The position numbers were made by a program, and so were the translations under genes. Of a stretch of DNA of 64,000 bases, positions 58,391 to 64,000 are shown one piece after another. Position 1 is the stretch's first letter, and every line of letters starts with the position of its first letter. The notes beneath the pieces were generated by a model. It had not been told where the DNA came from. It searched no databases and saw nothing but the letters and a program-made list of their open reading frames with translations. This stretch comes from Pseudomonas vanderleydeniana (lineage in GTDB: Bacteria > Pseudomonadota > Gammaproteobacteria > Pseudomonadales > Pseudomonadaceae): the NCBI RefSeq assembly GCF_014268755.2, contig NZ_CP077093.1, forward strand, positions 5,422,501-5,486,500. The letters are read 5' to 3'.

Positions 58391-58852
58391 TCAGTCCAGA
58401 TTGAATAGTTTTCTTCTTATATAGGCCCTGTAGAGGCCATAGGGCCTGCCAACAACACCTGCAATGACACAGAATATCAACGCAGCCTTCAACGCCTGCA
58501 CCAGCGAGGCACCGCTGATACTCATGTTGATCATATAAAGGGGAAGTTCGAAGGAGAGATAGGCCAAGGTATCGACGATATAAGGCTTTAGTCCGGTATC
58601 GCTGGCCGACAGTTTCATTCTCCGAAACACGAAATCGCGCCAGATCCCGAACGGACGAGCGGTCCCGGTGATAATGAATAAGCCGATGAACCGTGCCATC
58701 AGGTGAGTCGTAAAACTCATCTGGGCAAAGCCGAGTTCAATAGGGATAGAAATGAAATAACAGAACGTATTGAGCGCGAATGTATCAGCCCAGAAATTCT
58801 TCAAGCGCTGACTACCGGACGCAACTTCCAGATTATTATTTAGCGACGACAT
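58391..58852 (-). CDS. AlaE-like L-alanine exporter
   Basis: This 153-residue protein has four hydrophobic segments and the AlaE pattern: WADTFALNTFCYFISIPIE, SFTTHLMARFIGLFIITGTA followed by RPFGIWRDFVFRR, YIVDTLAYLSFELPLYMIN and GVVGRPYGLYRAYIRRKL. E. coli AlaE has the same layout (ADTFA..., YGMYRD, D-LAY-TFQ-P-Y, GAVYGYFLDYCRR). It is the first gene of the operon with the unknown gene and the cysteine desulfurase, which produces alanine. Divergence from E. coli AlaE is large, so the substrate needs proof. Confidence 0.7.
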   Translation of the reverse strand: MSSLNNNLEVASGSQRLKNFWADTFALNTFCYFISIPIELGFAQMSFTTHLMARFIGLFIITGTARPFGIWRDFVFRRMKLSASDTGLKPYIVDTLAYLSFELPLYMINMSISGASLVQALKAALIFCVIAGVVGRPYGLYRAYIRRKLFNLD

Positions 58853-58879
58853 GAGGGAGCGAAAACTCTTACCAGGTTG

Positions 58880-58899
58880 ATTGCAACATTATTTGCAAT
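58880..58899. promoter_or_regulatory. Inverted repeat attgcaa-N6-ttgcaat upstream of the alaE-like gene
   Basis: Perfect 7-base arms with a 6-base spacer lie 28 bases before the start codon at 58852. The sequence is a good candidate for the operator or activator site of the three-gene operon. Confidence 0.5.
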
Positions 58900-59121
58900 A
58901 ATCCCGGGATGATACGAGATTTCCGGGAGTGCCCCTATCTCGTTTGCAGACGACAGCTGTTCCGGTTCGAGATGGCTCTCCACCCAGGCTGACTACGCAC
59001 CTGCACGACCCTGCGATCCCTACCAGGTTACTGGAGCGCTCTATCTGTCATGGCAGGATTCAACGAAACCCTGCCGACCAGCCACCACGGACCTGACAGA
59101 GCCGGAAATAGGTTCCCCATG

Positions 59122-59130
59122 GCCGGTCAC
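59122..59130 (-). pseudogene. Vestigial tmk start codons after mltG
   Basis: On the minus strand gtgaccggc overlaps the mltG stop (cag-tga) exactly as the tmk start does in other pseudomonads, where the protein begins (V/M)TGLF. After these three codons the sequence departs from tmk and the frame stops at 59041. No other tmk-like sequence is present between holB and mltG. Confidence 0.5.
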
Positions 59131-60290
59131 TGAGCGTCTTTCGTCTCAGGCTCGGAGACAGGCGGCACTTGTGCCGGCTCGCCGGGTTCCTGGGCTGGCA
59201 CGACAGGCTTGGCCTCGGCGCCCGGCGCAGGACTCGCCGCGCCCCCCGGAGCCTGAGCGGGCGCCGGGCTCGAGCGATAGTCTGCCCGTCGCTTGAGCTG
59301 GAATTCACGCACCGCATTGTTGTGCGAGTCCAGGTCATCGGAGAAGACATGGCTGCCATCGCCACGGGCGACGAAGTACAGGCTCTTGCCCTCCACCGGA
59401 TTCAGCGCGGCATGGATCGCCTCACGACCGACCATCGCAATCGGGGTCGGCGGCAGGCCGACGTTGAGGTAGGTGTTGTAGGGGTTGGCTTCGCGCAGGT
59501 GGGCCCGGGTCAACTTGCCGGTGTAGCGCTCGCCCAGGCCATAGATCACCGTCGGGTCGGTCTGCAGCAACATGCCGAGCTGCATGCGGCGCACGAACAC
59601 ACCAGCGATCTGCCCGCGCTCCTGGGGTACGCCGGTTTCCTTCTCCACCAGCGAGGCCATGATCAGCGCCTGGTAGGGTTCGGTATACGGCGCGTCGGCC
59701 GAACGCTTCTCCCACTCCTGGGCCAGGACGTTCTGCAGGCGGTCGTAGGCTTTTTCCAGCAGTTCGGCATCGGTCATCCCACGCACGAATCGATAGGTAT
59801 CCGGGAAGAAACGCCCTTCCGGAAATACATCCTTGTGGCCGAGCCTGGTCATGACTTCGCTATCACTGAGGCCGGCCAGGGTCTGCTGGAGTTTTTCCTG
59901 CTTGGCGAGCGCATTGCGCACTTGGTGGAAGTTCCAGCCCTCGACCAGGGTCAGGCTGTACTGCACCACTTCACCCCGCTGCCAGAGACCGAACAACGTA
60001 CGCACGGTCATGCCCGGCGTGAGGCGATATTCGCCGCTGTGCAACTGCACCCCGGACAGGTTGAAGCGCCAGTACAACCGCAGCCAGAAGGCATCATGCA
60101 GGGTGCCCTCGGCCTCCATGCGGTTGAAGGTACCGGTAGGTGTCGCACCGGCCGGCACGTCGAGCAATTGCTCCTGCGTCACATCGAGGGTCTGCTCCAG
60201 CGCAGAATGGATCTTCCAGGCCGAAACGCCCAGCAGCAATCCCGCCAGCACCAGACCAGTCTGCAGCAGCAACAAGAATTTACGTATCAA
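59127..60290 (-). CDS. mltG: Endolytic murein transglycosylase MltG (YceG)
   Basis: The product has 387 residues. An N-terminal membrane anchor (LLLLQTGLVLAGLLLGVSAW), a LysM-like part and the catalytic YceG domain with the Glu of ALIMASLVEKETGVPQERGQ, then DPTVIYGLGERYTGKLTRAHL and NPYNTYLNVGLPPTPI are visible. The C-terminal tail of about 60 residues is Pro/Ala/Glu-rich (PAPAQAPGGAASPAPGAEAK). It cuts nascent glycan strands. I prefer TTG 60290 (ggaag 6 bases upstream). The next gene upstream in most pseudomonads (tmk) is missing here. Confidence 0.93.
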   Translation of the reverse strand: MIRKFLLLLQTGLVLAGLLLGVSAWKIHSALEQTLDVTQEQLLDVPAGATPTGTFNRMEAEGTLHDAFWLRLYWRFNLSGVQLHSGEYRLTPGMTVRTLFGLWQRGEVVQYSLTLVEGWNFHQVRNALAKQEKLQQTLAGLSDSEVMTRLGHKDVFPEGRFFPDTYRFVRGMTDAELLEKAYDRLQNVLAQEWEKRSADAPYTEPYQALIMASLVEKETGVPQERGQIAGVFVRRMQLGMLLQTDPTVIYGLGERYTGKLTRAHLREANPYNTYLNVGLPPTPIAMVGREAIHAALNPVEGKSLYFVARGDGSHVFSDDLDSHNNAVREFQLKRRADYRSSPAPAQAPGGAASPAPGAEAKPVVPAQEPGEPAQVPPVSEPETKDAQ

Positions 60291-60291
60291 T

Positions 60292-61107
60292 TCAAACTTC
60301 CAATAACGCGCGGGCAATGCCTTGCAGTTTACGGGTGAGCGGCCCCACCGACCAGCTCAGATCGGCAAATGCACGAACTGGCCAGACACCATAAACGCTG
60401 TTACAGAGAAAGACTTCGTCAGCCTGCTGGAATTGCTCCAGGCTGATGTCAGAGATATCCACAGGCACGCCCAAGGCGCGCGCCTGGTCCAGCAACTCGG
60501 CGCGCATCACCCCGGCCACGCCGCAACGGCTCAGGTCCGCGGTACGCAACACGCCCTCACTGACGAGAAACAGGTTACTGAATACACCCTCGATGACTCG
60601 CCCGGCGGCGTCGAGCATCAACCCTTCGGCATGCTCGCCATCGTGCCACTCATTGCGGGCGATGACCTGCTCCAGCCGGTTGAGGTGCTTGAGACCGGCC
60701 AGCAGTGGCTGTTCGGATAAACGGGTGGTGCAAGGAAAAAGGCGGATACCCAGGTTCTGCAGGGCCGGTGGATAACTCGGCAAGGGACTGCCTTGCAGGA
60801 TACGCCGCGGCTGCGCATCAGCCGCCGCCGCGTAGCCACGCAGGCTGTCGCCACGAGTGAGGATCAGCTTGAGCACGCCCTCGCCCATCGCGGCGCTATA
60901 GACCAGCAACTCGCTGCGAATCAACGGCTGATTCGCAGCGAGGCCCAGCCGGCGACAGCCTTCGGCCAGGCGCTGCAGGTGCCGCTCGAGCAACACCGGG
61001 CGCCCGCCCTTGACGGCGATGGTCTCGAACAAACCGTCGCCATAGGCCAGGCCACGGTCCTTGAGCGGCAGGGAATCAGCCGGCTGACCGTCGACCCAGC
61101 TCTGCAT
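60292..61107 (-). CDS. pabC: Aminodeoxychorismate lyase
   Basis: This 271-residue class IV PLP enzyme starts [20 protein letters not shown]. The PLP lysine is in TRLSEQPLLAGLKHLNRLEQV, and the class IV signature is EGVFSNLFLVSEGVL. It releases p-aminobenzoate and pyruvate from aminodeoxychorismate for folate synthesis. The ATG at 61107 overlaps the fabF stop (TGATG). This order fabF-pabC-mltG is normal. Confidence 0.95.
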   Translation of the reverse strand: MQSWVDGQPADSLPLKDRGLAYGDGLFETIAVKGGRPVLLERHLQRLAEGCRRLGLAANQPLIRSELLVYSAAMGEGVLKLILTRGDSLRGYAAAADAQPRRILQGSPLPSYPPALQNLGIRLFPCTTRLSEQPLLAGLKHLNRLEQVIARNEWHDGEHAEGLMLDAAGRVIEGVFSNLFLVSEGVLRTADLSRCGVAGVMRAELLDQARALGVPVDISDISLEQFQQADEVFLCNSVYGVWPVRAFADLSWSVGPLTRKLQGIARALLEV

Positions 61108-62351
61108 CACTCGGCGAACCGGCGGAACACCAGCGAACCGTTGGTGCCACCAAACCCGAAGGAGTTGGAGAGCACCACGTCGATCGGCATGTGCCGCGCT
61201 TCGTGTGGCACGAAGTCGAGATCGCAGCCTTCGTCCGGCTCGTCGAGGTTGATGGTCGGCGGCGCCACCTGGTCAGTGATCGCCAGGACACTGAAGATCG
61301 CCTCGATCGCGCCGGCGGCACCCAACAGGTGACCGGTCATCGACTTGGTCGAGCTGACCGCCAGCTTGTGGGCGTGCTCGCCGAAAACGGTCTTGATCGC
61401 CTCGACTTCGGCAATGTCGCCAGCCGGGGTCGAAGTACCGTGGGCGTTGATGTACTGCACCTGGTCGGGAGTGATCCCGGCATCGCGCAGGGCATTGGCG
61501 ATGCAGCGCGCCGCACCGGCACCGTCGGCGGGTGGCGAGGTCATGTGGTAGGCGTCGCCGCTCATGCCGAAGCCGATCAGCTCGGCGTAGATGGTGGCAC
61601 CACGCGCCTTGGCGTGTTCCAGCTCCTCGAGCACCAGGGCGCCGGCACCGTCGGACAGCACGAAGCCGTCGCGGCCCTTGTCCCACGGACGGCTGGCACG
61701 CGTTGGCTCATCGTTGCGGGTCGACAGTGCGCGCGAGGCGCCAAAGCCGCCCATGCCCAGGCCGCAGGCGGCCATTTCCGCACCGCCGGCGATCATCACG
61801 TCGGCTTCGCCGTAGGCGATGTTGCGCGCGGCCATGCCGATACAATGGGTACCGGTGGTGCACGCCGTGGAGATGGCGTAGTTCGGTCCCTGTGCCCCCA
61901 GGTGGATGGACAGGAAGCCGGAAATCATGTTGATGATCGAGCCAGGCACGAAGAACGGCGAAATGCGCCGGGGCCCGGAATCATGCAGGGTGCGGCTGGT
62001 TTCCTCGATATTGGTCAGACCGCCAATACCCGAACCCATGGCCACGCCGATACGTTCACGGTTGGCGTCGGTGACTTCCAGGCCCGCGTCGCGGATTGCC
62101 TGAAAACCGGCTGCCAGGCCGTATTGAATGAACAAGTCGAGCTTGCGGGCTTCCTTGGCCGACAAGTATTCCTCGACATTGAAGCCTTTTACCGAGCCAC
62201 CAAAACGGGTGGTATAGGCAGAAAGGTCTGTGTGTTCGATCAGACCAATGCCACTGCGGCCAGCCAGAATGCCCTGCCAGGTACTCGGAACATCCGTACC
62301 CAATGGCGACAACATCCCCATACCGGTGACTACGACGCGTCTACGCGACAC
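61107..62351 (-). CDS. fabF: Beta-ketoacyl-ACP synthase II
   Basis: The product has 414 residues. Active Cys in [18 protein letters not shown] (near residue 165), His of [16 protein letters not shown] and His of [18 protein letters not shown] make the Cys-His-His triad. It elongates acyl-ACP in type II fatty acid synthesis. There is a strong terminator-like hairpin in the gap to acpP. Confidence 0.97.
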   Translation of the reverse strand: MSRRRVVVTGMGMLSPLGTDVPSTWQGILAGRSGIGLIEHTDLSAYTTRFGGSVKGFNVEEYLSAKEARKLDLFIQYGLAAGFQAIRDAGLEVTDANRERIGVAMGSGIGGLTNIEETSRTLHDSGPRRISPFFVPGSIINMISGFLSIHLGAQGPNYAISTACTTGTHCIGMAARNIAYGEADVMIAGGAEMAACGLGMGGFGASRALSTRNDEPTRASRPWDKGRDGFVLSDGAGALVLEELEHAKARGATIYAELIGFGMSGDAYHMTSPPADGAGAARCIANALRDAGITPDQVQYINAHGTSTPAGDIAEVEAIKTVFGEHAHKLAVSSTKSMTGHLLGAAGAIEAIFSVLAITDQVAPPTINLDEPDEGCDLDFVPHEARHMPIDVVLSNSFGFGGTNGSLVFRRFAE

Positions 62352-62394
62352 AGCACTCTCCTCTTTCCTGTTGACCAGTTTGCCTACACCTAAA

Positions 62395-62430
62395 GAAAAA
62401 ACCGCACGCCATGATGGCAGTGCGGTTTTT
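62395..62430 (-). terminator. Terminator between acpP and fabF
   Basis: On the minus strand aaaaaccgcac-N12-gtgcggttttttc is a 11-bp stem with a T tract. It lies 30 bases after the acpP stop. It ends most acpP transcripts, so that the abundant ACP is made in excess over FabF, which needs readthrough or its own promoter. Confidence 0.85.
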
Positions 62431-62459
62431 CCATGACAGCAGGCAACGATTACAAACTA

Positions 62460-62696
62460 TTACGCCTGGTTGGCGTTGATGTAATCGATAGCAGCTTGTA
62501 CGGTGGTGATTTTTTCAGCTTCTTCGTCAGGGATTTCGGTCTCGAATTCCTCTTCCAGAGCCATCACCAGCTCAACGGTGTCAAGGGAGTCGGCACCCAG
62601 GTCTTCAACGAAGGAAGATTCGTTTTTGACTTCTTCTTCCTTCACACCCAGTTGCTCGGCAACGATTTTCTTGACGCGTTCTTCGATGGTGCTCAT
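62460..62696 (-). CDS. acpP: Acyl carrier protein
   Basis: The 78-residue acidic protein has the phosphopantetheine-attachment serine in [19 protein letters not shown] (Ser 37). It starts [17 protein letters not shown] and is the carrier of fatty acid synthesis. Ribosome-binding site attaggagtgaaaac. Upstream (62697-62893) AT-rich sequence probably contains its own strong promoter. Confidence 0.98.
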   Translation of the reverse strand: MSTIEERVKKIVAEQLGVKEEEVKNESSFVEDLGADSLDTVELVMALEEEFETEIPDEEAEKITTVQAAIDYINANQA

Positions 62697-62893
62697 ACCT
62701 TGTTTTCACTCCTAATGGAAAAATTCAGGCAGCTGGCCGGTGGGTAAGTGTATAGAAAGGCTTTTCAGCTTTTCAACCGAAAGCTTTCGCCTTCACCCCG
62801 CCGTGTCCCTCTGCCCGTCAATAAGTTGCAGCTTTATAACGGATTTTAGACAGCTGGTATGACATTTTTTTGAAGCAATCCGTCACATTTGAA

Positions 62894-63634
62894 TTACATG
62901 TACATCCCGCCGTTCACCGGAATTGTAGCTCCGGTCACGTATGCCGCACCCTCTGATGCCAGGAAAGCGACCACTTGCGCGATCTCCTGGGCCTGGCCCA
63001 GACGGCCCAGCGGAATCTGCGTCAGCAAGGCTTCACGCTGTGCTTCCGGCAGTTCGCGGGTCATGTCGGTGTCGATGAAGCCTGGCGCCACCGAGTTTAC
63101 CGTAATCGACCGCGAGCCGACCTCACGCGCGAGTGCGCGACTGAAACCTTCGAGGCCTGCCTTGGCTGCCGCATAGTTTACTTGGCCTGCGTTGCCCATG
63201 GCACCCACTACCGAGCCGATATTGATAATTCGGCCCCAGCGCGTCTTGGTCATGCCGCGCAGAACGCCCTTGGACAGGCGATACAGGCTGTTGAGGTTGG
63301 TATCGACCACGTCGTACCACTCATCGTCCTTCATGCGCATCATCAGGTTGTCGCGGGTGATACCGGCGTTGTTGACCAGTACGGCAGGGGCACCGAACTG
63401 CTCGGTGATGCTGGCCAGTACGGCAGCAACCGACTCGTCGCTGGTCACGTTGAGTTCCAGGCCAGTGCCCTGGATACCGTGCTCCTTGAGGGTCGCGGCA
63501 ATGCGCTCGGCACCCGAGGCGGATGTCGCGGTGCCGATCACCACGGCGCCCATGCGGCCCAGCTCGAGGGCGATGGCTTGGCCGATACCACGGCTGGCGC
63601 CGGTAACCAGTGCAACTTTACCTTGCAGACTCAT
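62894..63634 (-). CDS. fabG: 3-oxoacyl-ACP reductase
   Basis: The product has 246 residues. Short-chain dehydrogenase motifs: NAD(P) site VTGASRGIGQAIALEL, NNAGITRDNLMMRM, and the catalytic Ser-Tyr-Lys in NIGSVVGAMGNAGQVNYAAAKAG. It ends NGGMYM. The ATG at 63634 follows attaggagaagcctgc. It is followed by acpP in the fab operon. Confidence 0.97.
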   Translation of the reverse strand: MSLQGKVALVTGASRGIGQAIALELGRMGAVVIGTATSASGAERIAATLKEHGIQGTGLELNVTSDESVAAVLASITEQFGAPAVLVNNAGITRDNLMMRMKDDEWYDVVDTNLNSLYRLSKGVLRGMTKTRWGRIINIGSVVGAMGNAGQVNYAAAKAGLEGFSRALAREVGSRSITVNSVAPGFIDTDMTRELPEAQREALLTQIPLGRLGQAQEIAQVVAFLASEGAAYVTGATIPVNGGMYM

Positions 63635-63650
63635 GCAGGCTTCTCCTAAT

Positions 63651-64000
63651 TCAGGCCTGCGCCGCGCGCGTGGCGGCGAAGGCATCCGGGGTATTCAGGT
63701 TGGACGTGTTGACGCCATCGGCGCAACGCTTGTTCAGGCCGGCCAGGACCTTGCCAGGACCGCACTCGACCAGTTCGGTCGCGCCCTGGGCTGCCAGGTA
63801 TTGCACGCACTCGACCCAGCGGACCGGCTTGTACAGTTGCTCCAGCAGGTCGCGCTTGAGGCTGTCGAGGTCGGCGGCAACGCTGGCGCTGACGTTTTGT
63901 ACCAGCGGGATCTGCGGCGCCTGCCAGTCGATGGCGGCAACGGCTTCGGCGAAACGCTCGGCAGCCGGACGCATCAGTTCGCAGTGCGACGGCACGCTCA
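63651..64000 (-). CDS. fabD: Malonyl-CoA:ACP transacylase, C-terminal part (5' end outside window)
   Basis: Only the last 116 residues are seen, in frame to the window edge. SVPSHCELMRPAAERF contains the His used in catalysis of FabD (S-H in PSH-x-x-L/M), and LVQNVSASV, PVRWVECVQYL and ELVECGPGKVLAGLNKR are conserved FabD blocks. It lies 16 bases before fabG. Confidence 0.95.
   Translation of the reverse strand, partial: SVPSHCELMRPAAERFAEAVAAIDWQAPQIPLVQNVSASVAADLDSLKRDLLEQLYKPVRWVECVQYLAAQGATELVECGPGKVLAGLNKRCADGVNTSNLNTPDAFAATRAAQA

Noticed and set aside
51931..59117. Whole-element mobile island with integrase or transposase
   Set aside because: No integrase, recombinase, transposase or terminal repeats were found in the interval; I therefore describe a replacement without naming a mechanism.
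1..64000. CRISPR array or prophage
   Set aside because: No series of regularly spaced direct repeats, and no phage structural genes were seen.

Overview
The window is a high-GC, gene-dense chromosomal segment of a fluorescent-group Pseudomonas. Supporting this are the fabD-fabG-acpP-fabF-pabC-mltG block followed by holB-pilZ-tatD (in P. aeruginosa this runs contiguously with tmk between mltG and holB), the etfA-etfB/etfQO region, the RgsA small RNA between a TetR gene and tatD, Pseudomonas-type DUF families (DUF1652, DUF4823, DUF6388, DUF4865) and many REP elements of the form gtaggagcg...gcttgcccgcgaa.

Layout. 1-8.0 kb: end of an MFS transporter, a HAD phosphatase, several small hypothetical genes, LysR/LysE and an epoxide-hydrolase-like enzyme. 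8.0-8.3 kb: tRNA-Ser(GGA) with its own promoter and terminator and a degenerate two-frame remnant behind its 3' end. 8.6-17.5 kb: lipid genes (crotonase, PlsC-type acyltransferase, a fadB/fadA-like beta-oxidation pair), CorA, a glutamine amidotransferase, a rhodanese-like protein without its cysteine and a cytochrome c. 17.7-28.4 kb: RraB, START and YkgJ proteins, a MocR regulator, an OmpA/DUF4398 lipoprotein pair with a solute-binding protein, and the electron-transfer-flavoprotein genes etfB-etfA and etfQO, transcribed divergently. 28.6-41.5 kb: AraC, alcohol dehydrogenase, TetR, an exported nucleoside hydrolase, a cysteine hydrolase behind a threonine-rich leader peptide and terminator, a cobalamin riboswitch upstream of copC-copD, a GntP permease, GNAT, a DUF4865/LysR pair and lpxO. 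41.7-46 kb: a GntR-controlled operon of ADP-ribosylglycohydrolase, NCS1 permease and PfkB kinase that looks like nucleoside or base catabolism. 46-52 kb: DUF1285, DUF4823, moaA, TetR, rgsA, tatD, pilZ, holB. 59.1-64 kb: mltG, pabC, fabF, acpP, fabG, fabD (partial).

The most unusual part is 51.9-59.1 kb. In other pseudomonads tmk (thymidylate kinase) sits between holB and mltG. Here only what looks like the first codons of tmk remain after mltG, and about 7 kb of accessory genes fill the gap: a phage-type deoxynucleoside-monophosphate-kinase-like gene with an internal duplication, a PrfH-RtcB ribosome-repair pair, and a LysR-flanked three-gene operon (AlaE-like alanine exporter, a protein I do not recognise, and a cysteine desulfurase). 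Cysteine desulfurases release alanine, so an alanine exporter in the same operon makes biochemical sense; the middle gene gives no clue to where the sulfur goes. This operon is my best candidate for an undescribed system.

All family assignments are from reading the translated sequence and from memory of the families; no database search was run.
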